Under the pieces are notes generated by a model. It did not search any database, had not been told where the DNA came from, and was given only the letters and a program-made list of their open reading frames with translations. A stretch of 64,000 bases of DNA from VXPQ01 sp965116435 (GTDB lineage Bacteria; Bacteroidota; Rhodothermia; Rhodothermales; VXPQ01): the NCBI GenBank assembly GCA_965116435.1, contig OZ220686.1:620001-684000 (forward strand). Direction: 5' to 3'. The position numbers were made by a program, and so were the translations under genes. Of this stretch, positions 7,838 through 16,971 are shown piece after piece (the first letter of the stretch is position 1; each line of letters starts with the position of its first letter).

Positions 7838-9696
7838 CCCCGGAGCTGCAACAAAAAATAGACCGATTCCCCCGGCTCCCGGGCATTTACCAGCACAAGG
7901 ACGCCGACGGAAACGTGCTGTACGTAGGCAAGGCCAAAGACCTGCGCAGCCGCGTTCGATCCTGGTTTCGGGAACATCAGACGCACGACGGACGGCTGCG
8001 CATCATGATCCAGAAAACAACGGATGTAGAAGCCATCGTTACGGACACGGAAGCCGAAGCGCTCATCCTCGAAAACAACCTGATCAAACATCTAAAACCG
8101 CGCTACAATGTCCTCTTGCGCGACGACAAAACATTTCCCTTCATTTGCATTCGGAAAGAACCCTTCCCGCGCGTTTTTCCTACGCGCCGCATCGTGCGCG
8201 ACGGGTCGAAATATTTCGGGCCGTACGCCGACGTAAAAAATATGCACCTGATGTTGCGCACCATCCGATCTGTTTTTCAATTGCGCACCTGTAGCCTTAA
8301 CCTTGCCCCGGAACCCATCGCCGCCGGCAAATACGATCCATGCCTTGAATACCATATTAAAAAATGCGCGGCGCCCTGCATTGGGCGGCAATCCGAAGCC
8401 GAGTACGACCAAACCATCGAACAAGTCGAAAAATTGCTGAGCGGACATACGAAAGCCTTGATTTCACTGCTCCGCGACGAGATGAAGCGCCTTTCCGCAA
8501 CCATGCAGTTCGAGGAAGCCGCCGGATTGCGAGACCGCATGCTCGCCCTCGAAAAATACGCCCGAAAACAAAAAGTGGTCAGCGAAGACGAGGCGGACCG
8601 AGACCTCTTTGCGCTGGCGCTGGACAAGCCGGAAAATGTAGCGTGCGGCGTGGTGTTTCAAGTGCGCGAAGGCAAGGTTATCGGGCGGCGACATACCTAT
8701 GTCCATCCGATAGAAGGCTTGTCGGACGCTATGTTGATGCAGCGCCTCGTGGAAGATTATTATGCGGATGCGGCCTTCTTTCCGGGAGAAGTGCTGCTAA
8801 GCCACGATATCGCCGAACCGGAAGCGGTACGGGAATTGTTGCAGCAGCAGCGCGGCAAGAAGGTCCCGCTCGCCATCCCGCGCCGGGGCCCCAAAGCCAA
8901 CTTGATGCGCATGGTGCATGCGAATGCGACCATACTCCTCGAAGAATGGAAAATGCGCAAGATGAAACGCGGCGAGGACCGCATTCCCCACGCCGTACGG
9001 TCCCTGAAAGAAGATTTGCGCCTGAACGCCTTGCCGCGCCGCATCGAATGCTTCGACATTTCCCATCTTGCGGGCACGGGCGTCGTGGCGTCCTGCGTGG
9101 TGTTTCGCGACGGACGGCCCCGCAAAAGCGAATACCGGCGCTACAAGATCCGCTCCGCCATTCCCGGAAAACCCGACGACTACCAGAGCATCCGCGAGGT
9201 GGTCGCGCGGCGGTACGCAAACCGTCAAGATATCGAATGGCCGGACCTGGTCGTAATAGATGGGGGCAAAGGGCAACTTTCGGCAGCCGCCGACGCGTTG
9301 CGCACCGCAGACGCCTACGGCGAATTTCCGCTCATCGGGCTGGCGAAACGACTCGAAGAGGTGTTTTTTCCGGGCGAACCCGAACCGCTGCACATCCCCA
9401 AAGCCAGTACGTCGCTCCAGCTCCTGCAGCGCATTCGGAACGAGGCGCATCGCTTTGCCGTCGCCTTCCAGCGTACGCAACGGAAAAAACGCATGCTGCA
9501 TTCTTCGCTCCGCGAAATAGACGGCGTCGGCGAAAAAACCGCGCAGAAACTGATTCGCCGCTTCGGCTCCGCGAAGAAGGTGGAGGCCGCCGGCGAAGAG
9601 GCCCTGCGCGACGCCGTCGGGGCCGCGGTCGCACGCAAGATCGCTATATTCTTCGAAGCCAAAAGAAGAAGCGCCGCTTCGCATCGCTCTGCGTAA
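7834..9696 (+). CDS. uvrC: Excinuclease ABC subunit UvrC
   Basis: The 620-residue protein is a full-length UvrC, the dual-incision nuclease of nucleotide excision repair. The N-terminal GIY-YIG nuclease domain is visible as LPGIYQHKDADGNVLYVGKA. A UVR (UvrB-interaction) segment lies around ISLLRDEMKRLSATMQFEEA. The RNase H-like second nuclease domain contains IECFDISHLAGTGVVASCVV and DLVVIDGGKGQLSAA. The C-terminal helix-hairpin-helix pair is IDGVGEKTAQKLIRRFGSAK. The start at 7834 was chosen because MTPELQQKIDRFPRLPG matches the family and overlaps the preceding stop by four bases. Confidence 0.97.
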   Translation: MTPELQQKIDRFPRLPGIYQHKDADGNVLYVGKAKDLRSRVRSWFREHQTHDGRLRIMIQKTTDVEAIVTDTEAEALILENNLIKHLKPRYNVLLRDDKTFPFICIRKEPFPRVFPTRRIVRDGSKYFGPYADVKNMHLMLRTIRSVFQLRTCSLNLAPEPIAAGKYDPCLEYHIKKCAAPCIGRQSEAEYDQTIEQVEKLLSGHTKALISLLRDEMKRLSATMQFEEAAGLRDRMLALEKYARKQKVVSEDEADRDLFALALDKPENVACGVVFQVREGKVIGRRHTYVHPIEGLSDAMLMQRLVEDYYADAAFFPGEVLLSHDIAEPEAVRELLQQQRGKKVPLAIPRRGPKANLMRMVHANATILLEEWKMRKMKRGEDRIPHAVRSLKEDLRLNALPRRIECFDISHLAGTGVVASCVVFRDGRPRKSEYRRYKIRSAIPGKPDDYQSIREVVARRYANRQDIEWPDLVVIDGGKGQLSAAADALRTADAYGEFPLIGLAKRLEEVFFPGEPEPLHIPKASTSLQLLQRIRNEAHRFAVAFQRTQRKKRMLHSSLREIDGVGEKTAQKLIRRFGSAKKVEAAGEEALRDAVGAAVARKIAIFFEAKRRSAASHRSA

Positions 9697-9717
9697 ATTC
9701 GTACGTTATGCGTTCCT

Positions 9718-9744
9718 CCCCGGCGCCGCAAAACGCCGGGGTTT
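9718..9744 (+). terminator. Probable intrinsic terminator after uvrC
   Basis: An 8-bp perfect GC stem (CCCCGGCG at 9718-9725 pairing with CGCCGGGG at 9734-9741) encloses an 8-base loop and is followed by TTT. It starts 21 bp after the uvrC stop. The T-run is short, so efficiency is uncertain. Confidence 0.6.
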
Positions 9745-9780
9745 CCGATGATTTTAACGATGGAATCATTACAAACGCTA

Positions 9781-9826
9781 CTTGCGTACGTGAAGCGCTG
9801 ATCGAAGTGGATTTGATCAGTGCATC
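9781..9826 (+). repeat. Dispersed intergenic palindrome, copy B
   Basis: This copy shares 44 of 46 positions with copy A, including the CTTGCGTACGTGAAG flank and the CTGATC...GATCAG dyad. It ends 11 bp before the start codon of the spmA-like gene, so it would lie in that gene's leader. Confidence 0.9.
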
Positions 9827-9837
9827 CTTAACCACAC

Positions 9838-10839
9838 ATGCTTAACTACATCTGGGCGGGCCTGATTATCGCCGCCCTTGCATTCGCCATTGTTTCCGAC
9901 CTGCGAGACGCCGCCAGCGACCGGTTTCGGAATCACGCCTCGCTGCCGATAGTCCTCGAATATCCGGAGGACTATCGGGAGGAGGCGCAGCGCGTTCCGG
10001 TGCACATCCAGATCGATGCGGAAACATACCGGGCGTTCTACGGCGTGGATGCGATCCCCGATTCCGTGTACGAGGGGCATATTCTTCGCACGCAAGCCGG
10101 AACCCGCCTCTTTTTCGCCGAACGCGCCGCCTTGCCGGAGCCGCTCTTGCGCATCCGGGATTTTTCCGGCGGAGACGCCTTGCAAGGCACGCTGGGGCCG
10201 GAAAACGCCGCCGGCGCGCCCGCAGGAGCGGTCGCCAGCTCTGTCCGCTTCGATCCCGTGCGTTTTCCGCATCTGCAGGACATTACCAAAGCCGCGTTCG
10301 ATTTTGCGAGCACCGCCGTGGAAATCTCCCTCGGGCTGATCGGGGTGCTGGCGCTCTTCCTCGGGCTGCTCAAAATCGCAGAGGCCGGCGGACTCATTCG
10401 CCAAATGGCCCGCCTCGTCGAACCGCTCCTGCGCCCGCTGTTCCCCGGCGTCCCGAAAGGGCATCCGGCCTTCGCCATGATCGTGCTGAACTTGTCCGCC
10501 AACGTACTGGGCCTCGGCAACGCCGCGACGCCGCTCGGCATCAAAGCCATGGAAGAATTGCAAACGCTGAACCCGGTCAAGGATACGGCCACGAACCCCA
10601 TGGTCATGCTGCTGGCGATGAATACGGCCAGCGTACAACTGGTCCCGCCGGCGTTGCTCGTGGCCGTCATCGGGTTGCAGGTCAATGAACTGATTTTTCC
10701 CATTATCGCGGTCACCGGGGCCTCGCTGGTGGTCGCCATAGGGACCGCCTGGTTCCTGGAACGCGCGCCGCTCTGGAAACGAAGCGATCCGAACGCCCGC
10801 CCCGCCGAACAAACCGAATCCGGGGAGGACACGCCATGA
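9838..10839 (+). CDS. Nucleoside-recognition (gate) domain membrane protein, SpmA-like
   Basis: The 333-residue inner-membrane protein resembles spore maturation protein A: after a first helix (YIWAGLIIAALAFAIVSD) the conserved core runs through DITKAAFDFASTAVEISLGL, LNLSANVLGLGNAATPLGIKA and NTASVQLVPPALLV. Such gate-domain proteins are common in non-sporulating Bacteroidota and are presumed transporters of unknown substrate. Relative to a classic SpmA of about 200 residues, roughly 90 soluble residues are inserted between helix 1 and the core (about 20-140). The stop overlaps the next start by four bases (ATGA), implying coupled translation with the SpmB-like partner. Confidence 0.85.
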   Translation: MLNYIWAGLIIAALAFAIVSDLRDAASDRFRNHASLPIVLEYPEDYREEAQRVPVHIQIDAETYRAFYGVDAIPDSVYEGHILRTQAGTRLFFAERAALPEPLLRIRDFSGGDALQGTLGPENAAGAPAGAVASSVRFDPVRFPHLQDITKAAFDFASTAVEISLGLIGVLALFLGLLKIAEAGGLIRQMARLVEPLLRPLFPGVPKGHPAFAMIVLNLSANVLGLGNAATPLGIKAMEELQTLNPVKDTATNPMVMLLAMNTASVQLVPPALLVAVIGLQVNELIFPIIAVTGASLVVAIGTAWFLERAPLWKRSDPNARPAEQTESGEDTP

Positions 10840-11384
10840 CCTGGTTCCGCTACTTCATTGATTATTTCTCCATCCTCGTGCTGCCCCTCATGATCGTGGG
10901 GCTGCCGCTCTACGGCCTCATTCGAGGCGTAAAGGTGTATGAAGAATTCGTGGAGGGGGCCAAGGAAGGGTTCCGGGTGGCGGTCATGATTATTCCCTAT
11001 CTCGTGGCCATCCTCTTCGCCATCGGCATGTTTCGGGCCTCGGGCGCCATGGATTTTCTGATGGAAACGCTGGAGCCGGTGCTTGGCGCGGTGGGTTTTC
11101 CGCCCGAAATGCTTCCCATGGCGATCATCCGGCCCCTGACGGGCTCCGGCTCTGCGGCGGTCGTGGCCGACATGGTGGCGGTCTTCGGGGCGGACTCCAT
11201 CCTGGTCAAGATGGCGGGCGTCATGTTCGGCTCCACCGAAACCACGTTCTACATCATCGCCGTGTATTTCGGGGCCGTACAGGTCAAAAAAACGCGCCAC
11301 GCCGTACCCGCCGGACTGACCGCGGACATGTTCGCCATGATTTTCGCGGTCTATCTGGTGCAGTGGCTTTTCGGCGGGGCGTAA
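10836..11384 (+). CDS. Nucleoside-recognition (gate) domain membrane protein, SpmB-like
   Basis: The 182-residue protein matches spore maturation protein B in length and motifs: LMIVGLPLYGLIRGVKVYEEFVEGA, split as LMIVGLPLYGLIRG and KVYEEFVEGAKEGF, then RPLTGSGSAAVVADM and GSTETTFYIIAVYFG. It has about five hydrophobic segments. SpmA and SpmB almost always occur together and are thought to form one membrane assembly; the transported molecule is unknown. It overlaps the upstream partner by four bases and converges on the carboxypeptidase gene 14 bp downstream. Confidence 0.88.
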   Translation: MTWFRYFIDYFSILVLPLMIVGLPLYGLIRGVKVYEEFVEGAKEGFRVAVMIIPYLVAILFAIGMFRASGAMDFLMETLEPVLGAVGFPPEMLPMAIIRPLTGSGSAAVVADMVAVFGADSILVKMAGVMFGSTETTFYIIAVYFGAVQVKKTRHAVPAGLTADMFAMIFAVYLVQWLFGGA

Positions 11385-11398
11385 GGTCCCTCGCCGGG

Positions 11399-12547
11399 CT
11401 ACCGGATCGACAGCTGTTCCAGCGCCGCCGACAGCGTACGCAGGTGCATCCTGAGCGCCGCCGACAGCGGCAGCGGACGCAATCCCAACGGTTGCATAGC
11501 CTGGCGAATGTCCTCGCGGGCCTCGTCGCTCGCGCCGTCGCGTTGCGCAAGCCGAAGGCGAAGTTTCGCAATGATTTGCTGGGACCCGCTTGCCGGAGAC
11601 AGGCCCTGGGCCAAAAAAAGCGGCAGTTCCGTCACGTAGCACAAGGGGTCGCCGCCCAGGCTGCGCACATATTCCATGGAGCTGCTGTGGAACAGCGCGG
11701 CGGTCTCCATATCCCCCCGGGCCTCGAAAAATGCGCGCATGGCGGGGGCTTCCGGCGTCGTCCAGAAACCCGGGGCAAGATAGAAAAAGCCTTTCTCGCC
11801 CTGCCGGTTGCGGTCGTACAGCGGCAGGCGCTCGGCGTGCGCGGCCTCGCGGAAATGCGCTTGCAGCCGGGTTGCGCGATACCCCCAATGCTTTTCGATG
11901 AGGAGCAACGCGCCGCCGCTGATACCCATCCCGTGCAGACTCCCGTGCAACGCAAAGGGGCCGTGCTTGCGAAGCCATGCCGCCGCCGCGCGGTTCTCCG
12001 GGCGCATATCCGGAAACCCGAATTCCACGTCGCGTCCGGGCGGCTCTCGCACCGCATGACGCAAATACGCCGCAGCGACCGCCTCGCCCCAATCCCCCGC
12101 CGAATCCGGCGCCGACGATTCGTTCCAGACCGTGCGCCAGGCGCGGTTTCGGAAGGCGCCGTCGGGGTTCGTATGCGGCACGATAAAAAACCGGAACGCG
12201 TCGAGAAGCGGCCGGCAAGCGTCCGGGGAATCCAACACCGCCGCGGCGAAGCGCCGCAGAAAATCCGGCCCCACCGGCTCGTCGGCATGGTTACCCGCCA
12301 TCAGGCTGACATGCAGACCCCCTCGCCCCAGCACAATACCGTCGATCGGGCGGCCTTCCTCGCTCTCGCCGAGGCGGGCGAGACGGACCAGGCCCGGATG
12401 CTCCGCCGCCGCCCGTCGTATCCGCTCCGCGGCGTCGTCCGGGTCCAGGAAACGGTCGGCGTCCGCCGAAACGGGGAGGGTATTCAGGGCCTTTAGGCTG
12501 TCCGCCCAGGCCTGTCCTGACAAAAACCGATGCATATCCGATTTCAT
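11399..12547 (-). CDS. M14-family zinc carboxypeptidase-like protein
   Basis: This protein (382 residues from the ATG at 12547; an in-frame ATG at 12586 would add 13) resembles M14 metallocarboxypeptidases and succinylglutamate desuccinylase-like hydrolases. GNHADEP supplies the HxxE zinc pair, PHTNPDGAFRN the substrate-binding Asn/Arg region, FALHGSLHGMG the third zinc histidine, and YVTELPLF a candidate catalytic Glu near the C-terminus. No signal peptide is evident, so a cytoplasmic role is likely. The substrate cannot be told from sequence. It is divergently oriented from dnaE. Confidence 0.8.
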   Translation of the reverse strand: MKSDMHRFLSGQAWADSLKALNTLPVSADADRFLDPDDAAERIRRAAAEHPGLVRLARLGESEEGRPIDGIVLGRGGLHVSLMAGNHADEPVGPDFLRRFAAAVLDSPDACRPLLDAFRFFIVPHTNPDGAFRNRAWRTVWNESSAPDSAGDWGEAVAAAYLRHAVREPPGRDVEFGFPDMRPENRAAAAWLRKHGPFALHGSLHGMGISGGALLLIEKHWGYRATRLQAHFREAAHAERLPLYDRNRQGEKGFFYLAPGFWTTPEAPAMRAFFEARGDMETAALFHSSSMEYVRSLGGDPLCYVTELPLFLAQGLSPASGSQQIIAKLRLRLAQRDGASDEAREDIRQAMQPLGLRPLPLSAALRMHLRTLSAALEQLSIR

Positions 12548-12621
12548 GGAAACAAATCGCTGAATCCAACGCTTATTTATCCACATCTCTTGACGATAAT
12601 GTTTCCGGTGCGTTCCTTCAA

Positions 12622-12659
12622 GGATGCTCTAATTAAGTCCACTTCGATCAGTGCATCCT
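12622..12659 (-). repeat. Dispersed intergenic palindrome, copy C
   Basis: This copy is inverted relative to A and B. It reads GGATGCTCTAATTAAGTCC then ACTTCGATCAGTGCATCC on the plus strand. One arm has drifted (CTAATTA in place of CTGATCA), so the dyad is weaker. It lies 33 bp upstream of the dnaE start and between divergent genes. Confidence 0.85.
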
Positions 12660-12691
12660 CAAATCAACGCCTGTCCGTAAGCCCGTGCCCC

Positions 12692-15600
12692 ATGTGCGAT
12701 TTTAATCACCTGCATTGCCATACCCGGTTTTCCCTGCTCGACGGAGCCGCCAATATCAAAGTCCTCGCGCAGAAGGCGAAGGAGCTGGACATGGCGGGCG
12801 TGGCCATTACGGACCACGGGAATCTCTACGGCGTCCCGGAATTCCATCATGAACTCCAGAAAGTCGGCGTCAAGCCCGTCATCGGATGCGAATTCTACCT
12901 GGCGCCCGCCAGCATGGAGGACAAGAACGACAGCACGCGCTACCATCAGGTGTTGCTGGCGAAAAACAAGCAAGGCTACCAGAACCTGATCAAGCTCTCT
13001 TCCCTCTCCTTTACGCGGGGGCATTATTACAAACCGCGGATCGACAAGGACACGCTGCGCGCGCACAGCGAAGGCCTGATCGCCACCACATGCTGCATTC
13101 AGGGAGAAGTTCCGCAAGCCATCCTGAAGCACGGCGAAGACAAGGCGCTGGCGCTCTTCAAGGAATGGCTCGACATCTTCGGGGAAGATTATTACATCGA
13201 GATACAGGACCACGGCCTGGACAAGCAAAAACGTTGCAACGCCGTCCTGTTGCGGTGGGCGAAGGAATACAACGTATCCGCCATCGCCACGAACGATGTG
13301 CACTACATCGAACAGACCGACGCCGAAGCGCAGGACGTACTCCTGTGCCTCCAGACCAAAACGGATTTTCTGGACCCGAAGCGGCTGCGGTTCGACAACG
13401 ACCAGTTCTTCTTCAAGTCCGCCGCAGAAATGCGGACGGCGCTCAATGACCTCGACCCGATCGTACGGGACGCCGCGCTCGACGCCACCCGCGAAATCGT
13501 GGACAAGTGCACGGTGGAGCTGCCGAAGATCGACATGCTCATGCCCCACTACCCCATCCCCGCCGAATTCGACGGGGATGCGAACGCATGCCTCCACAGC
13601 ATGGCGCTCCAGCGGGCGACGGAACGATACCCCGAAATCAGTCAGGACATCGCCGAACGGATCGACCATGAACTGGCGATTATCCGGGACATGGGGTTCG
13701 CCAGTTATTTTCTGATCGTACAGGACATTACGACGGCGGCCCGCCAGCTCGGCGTGCACGTAGGCCCCGGTCGCGGATCGGCGGCGGGAAGCGCCGTAGC
13801 GTACTGCCTTGGCATTACGAATATCGACCCGTTCCGATACGGCCTCATTTTCGAGCGTTTTCTGAATCCGGAACGCATTTCCATGCCGGATATCGACATC
13901 GATTTCGACGACCGGGGGCGGTCCCGGGTGCTGGATTATATCGTGGAGAAATATGGGCGCGAAAATGTGTGTCAGATCGTCACGTTCGGCACCATGGGGG
14001 CGCGCTCGGTCATCCGGGACGTGGCCCGCGTCCTGGAGATTCCCCTGCACGAGGCAGACCGGATCGCAAAAATGATCCCGGAAGCGGTGGGCATGACCCT
14101 CGAAAAAGCCTTTGCGGAAGCCCCGGATTTCGCCGCGCTCAAGCGGCACGAGGACGAGAACATCCGCAACCTGATGCATTACGCAAAGGTGCTGGAAGGA
14201 TCGCCCCGGCATACGGGCGTACATGCCGCCGGCGTCATCATCGCCCCGGGCAACGTGAGCGAATACGCGCCCGTAGCCGTGAAGGACGGAATCGTCACAA
14301 CGCAGTACGACGGCAGCCGGGTAGAGGACTTCGGGCTCCTGAAAATGGATATCCTGGGGCTCCGAACGCTCACCGTCCTGAACGACGCCCTGCACATCAT
14401 AGAAGAAGAATACGGCGAAAAAATAGGACTGGAAGATATCCCCTTCGACGATTCCGAAACGTTCGAGCTGTTCCAGCGAGGGGATACCTCCGCCGTCTTC
14501 CAGTTCGAATCCGACGGCATGCGGAAATGGCTGCAAAAACTGAAGCCGACGTCCCTCGAGGACCTGATCGCCATGAACGCACTGTACCGACCCGGACCGA
14601 TGGACCTTATTCCGAGCTTCATCGCGCGGAAACATGGACAGGAAGCGGTTGCGTACCCGCATCCGATGCTCGAACCCGTCCTGCAGCCCACCTACGGCTT
14701 GCCCGTATATCAGGAACAGGTCATGCAAATGGCGCAAATCATGGGCGGGTATTCGCTGGGCGGCGCGGATCTGCTCCGGCGCGCCATGGGCAAAAAGAAG
14801 CAGTCGGAAATGGACAAGCAGCGCAGTATTTTCGTCGAGGGCGCGCTGCAACGGGACGTTCCAGAGAAAACGGCCCACGAGGTATTCGATATGATGGCGA
14901 AATTCGCGGGCTACGGGTTCAACAAAAGCCATAGCGCCGCGTATTCCGTTGTGGCGTACCAAACCGCCTGGATCAAGGCGCATTATCCCGATGCGTTCAT
15001 GGCGGCCGTCCTGACCAGCGAGCAAAACGACACGCAGAAGCTGTCGGGATTGCTGCAGGAAGCCCGGCAGATGGGCCTGGATATCCTGCCTCCGTCCATC
15101 CACCGAAGCCGCAAGCATTTCACCGTATCCGAAGGCAATATTTGCTTCGGACTCGCCGCCATCAAGGGCGTAGGCTCCGCCGCCGCCGATCATATCGTCG
15201 AAATGCGCGAAAAGCACGGCCCTTTCCGCAGTTTCTTCGAAATGGCGCGGGAACTGAACCTGCACATCGTGAACAAGAAGGCGCTGGAAAGCCTGGTGAA
15301 GGCGGGCGCGTTCGACGAACTGGACGGGCATCGGCGGCAACTTTTCGAGGCGATCGGCATGGCGATCCAGTATGCGAAACAAGTGCAGGAAGAGCGTGCA
15401 GCCGGGCAAAGCAATCTGTTCGGAACGTCCACGGTAAGCGCCCTGCCTGCGCCGGCGCTTCCCGCCGCCGAACCCTGGAAACGCTCCGAAAAACTCAAGA
15501 AAGAGTGGGAATTGCTGGGATTTTACATATCCGGCCACCCGCTTGAGCGGTATGCGCCGGAAGTGCGGGCCTTCGCCACCGCGGACCTGGGCGGTATAAG

Positions 15601-16171
15601 CGAGCAGGACCTGGTCCCGAACGAGCGCGAACACAACGGCTATGGGAGACAACACGGGCGCCGGCGCGGGCGACAGCATACCTTCTTCGGCATCATCGCC
15701 AGCGTACAACAGCGTACGACCAAGGCGGGCAAACCGATGGCCTACGTCACCATTGAGGATTTCACCGGCCAGAGCGAAATCACCTGCTTTCCCGACCTGT
15801 ACGACAAGGCGCAGCAGTACCTGAAGGCGGACGATGTGATCATGGTCACGGGCGAACCGGAACTGCGGGGCGGCAAGGTCAAGATCATTGCCCGCGACAT
15901 CGTGCCCATATGGAAAGTGCGCGACAATATCCGGTCCATCGTGCTGCGCATCGACAGCGATCGCGTGCAGCAGGAAACCATCGGCGCCTTGCGCAAACTA
16001 TGCGAAGCGAACCCGGGAAAATGCCATTTGTATTTCGCCCTGCAGGCCGACGACCTGCCCCTCAGAACGCTTCGCGTACGGAGCCGCTCGTGCAAGGTCG
16101 CCGCCATCCCCGACCTGATGCAGGGCATAGCGCGGCTCATCGGCAACGAGAACATAGCCGTGGAGGCGTGA
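12692..16171 (+). CDS. dnaE: DNA polymerase III subunit alpha
   Basis: The 1159-residue protein is the replicative polymerase of the DnaE1 type. The N-terminal PHP domain begins with FNHLHCHTRFSLLDGAANIK and includes AITDHGNLYG. The polymerase core shows GPGRGSAAGSAVAYCLGI and the catalytic MPDIDIDFDDRGR around residues 398-410. The helix-hairpin-helix region contains YGFNKSHSAAYSVVAYQTAW. A C-terminal OB-fold starts at HTFFGIIASVQQRTTKAGKP. I placed the start at 12692 (MCDFNHLHCH) because upstream residues in the open frame derive from the dispersed repeat and do not belong to the family. Length is normal for Bacteroidota DnaE. Confidence 0.97.
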   Translation: MCDFNHLHCHTRFSLLDGAANIKVLAQKAKELDMAGVAITDHGNLYGVPEFHHELQKVGVKPVIGCEFYLAPASMEDKNDSTRYHQVLLAKNKQGYQNLIKLSSLSFTRGHYYKPRIDKDTLRAHSEGLIATTCCIQGEVPQAILKHGEDKALALFKEWLDIFGEDYYIEIQDHGLDKQKRCNAVLLRWAKEYNVSAIATNDVHYIEQTDAEAQDVLLCLQTKTDFLDPKRLRFDNDQFFFKSAAEMRTALNDLDPIVRDAALDATREIVDKCTVELPKIDMLMPHYPIPAEFDGDANACLHSMALQRATERYPEISQDIAERIDHELAIIRDMGFASYFLIVQDITTAARQLGVHVGPGRGSAAGSAVAYCLGITNIDPFRYGLIFERFLNPERISMPDIDIDFDDRGRSRVLDYIVEKYGRENVCQIVTFGTMGARSVIRDVARVLEIPLHEADRIAKMIPEAVGMTLEKAFAEAPDFAALKRHEDENIRNLMHYAKVLEGSPRHTGVHAAGVIIAPGNVSEYAPVAVKDGIVTTQYDGSRVEDFGLLKMDILGLRTLTVLNDALHIIEEEYGEKIGLEDIPFDDSETFELFQRGDTSAVFQFESDGMRKWLQKLKPTSLEDLIAMNALYRPGPMDLIPSFIARKHGQEAVAYPHPMLEPVLQPTYGLPVYQEQVMQMAQIMGGYSLGGADLLRRAMGKKKQSEMDKQRSIFVEGALQRDVPEKTAHEVFDMMAKFAGYGFNKSHSAAYSVVAYQTAWIKAHYPDAFMAAVLTSEQNDTQKLSGLLQEARQMGLDILPPSIHRSRKHFTVSEGNICFGLAAIKGVGSAAADHIVEMREKHGPFRSFFEMARELNLHIVNKKALESLVKAGAFDELDGHRRQLFEAIGMAIQYAKQVQEERAAGQSNLFGTSTVSALPAPALPAAEPWKRSEKLKKEWELLGFYISGHPLERYAPEVRAFATADLGGISEQDLVPNEREHNGYGRQHGRRRGRQHTFFGIIASVQQRTTKAGKPMAYVTIEDFTGQSEITCFPDLYDKAQQYLKADDVIMVTGEPELRGGKVKIIARDIVPIWKVRDNIRSIVLRIDSDRVQQETIGALRKLCEANPGKCHLYFALQADDLPLRTLRVRSRSCKVAAIPDLMQGIARLIGNENIAVEA

Positions 16172-16236
16172 CCGAATACGCGGGTCCAAACCGCTTCGCT
16201 CAACGCATCGCATCCTAAAGAAATTCTCTTGAAAAC

Positions 16237-16971
16237 GTGCGCAAAAACATGGTTCGCATCGGGATCACCACTTCGTTCGAGGACGGCGAACAGCGCCTGC
16301 CGCACGACTATGTGCGCGCCGTGGAATCCGCCGGGGGCGTCCCCGCCATCGCACCGATGGGCGGACGACAAACCACCCTTGCCTTCGCGGAGCTGCTGGA
16401 TGGCCTGGTGGTCACCGGAGGCCCCGCCATTACGGAAAACATGATGGGCGCGCTGCCAGACGATATCCGGGAACCCGACCCGGTGCGCAGCCACTCCGAC
16501 GCCCTGCTGCTTCGCGCTTGCCTGGACCGGCGCCTCCCCGTGCTGGGCATTTGTTACGGCATGCAGCTGCTCAATGCCCTCCACGGGGGCAGCATCTACG
16601 CCGACGTAGCACGCGACCGGGCCGGATCCCTCGTGCACAGCGATAAACGCGGGGCGCCCGACCATCTCGTCGAACTGGAATCCGGGGCGCATGTACGCCG
16701 CATCCTGGGCGTAGAGCGTCTGATGGTCAACACCCGCCATATTCAGGCCGTGGCGGATGTGGCGCCCTGTTTTCGGATCGTCGGGCGAGCGCCGGACGGC
16801 GTGGTCGAAGTCTTCGAAAACGAGGACGCCACGCTCCTCGGCGTACAATTTCATCCAGAAAAAATGGGCGAGCGCATGCAACCGCTCTTCCGGCGCCTGG
16901 TCGAGCAAGCCGACCTTGCCAAACAACAACGGGCCCGCCCCCAAACGCACGCCCCGATTCATGCCGCGTAG
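16237..16971 (+). CDS. Gamma-glutamyl-gamma-aminobutyrate hydrolase-like peptidase C26 (class-I glutamine amidotransferase fold)
   Basis: The 244-residue protein has the class-I amidotransferase triad: nucleophile Cys in LGICYGMQLLNALHGGS and the His/Glu pair in VQFHPEKMGERMQP. VVTGGPAITENMMG corresponds to the conserved GG(P/G)xD loop of the PuuD/peptidase C26 family. Such enzymes cleave gamma-glutamyl amide bonds, for example in polyamine breakdown, but no other puu genes are nearby, so the substrate is open. A second ATG at 16249 is an equally plausible start. Its 3' end overlaps the next gene by 11 bp. Confidence 0.85.
   Translation: MRKNMVRIGITTSFEDGEQRLPHDYVRAVESAGGVPAIAPMGGRQTTLAFAELLDGLVVTGGPAITENMMGALPDDIREPDPVRSHSDALLLRACLDRRLPVLGICYGMQLLNALHGGSIYADVARDRAGSLVHSDKRGAPDHLVELESGAHVRRILGVERLMVNTRHIQAVADVAPCFRIVGRAPDGVVEVFENEDATLLGVQFHPEKMGERMQPLFRRLVEQADLAKQQRARPQTHAPIHAA

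Noticed and set aside
12659..15709. Minus-strand open frame of 1016 residues opposite dnaE
   Set aside because: It mirrors the dnaE codons on the other strand, as happens in GC-rich DNA. It has no recognisable domain, while dnaE is certain.
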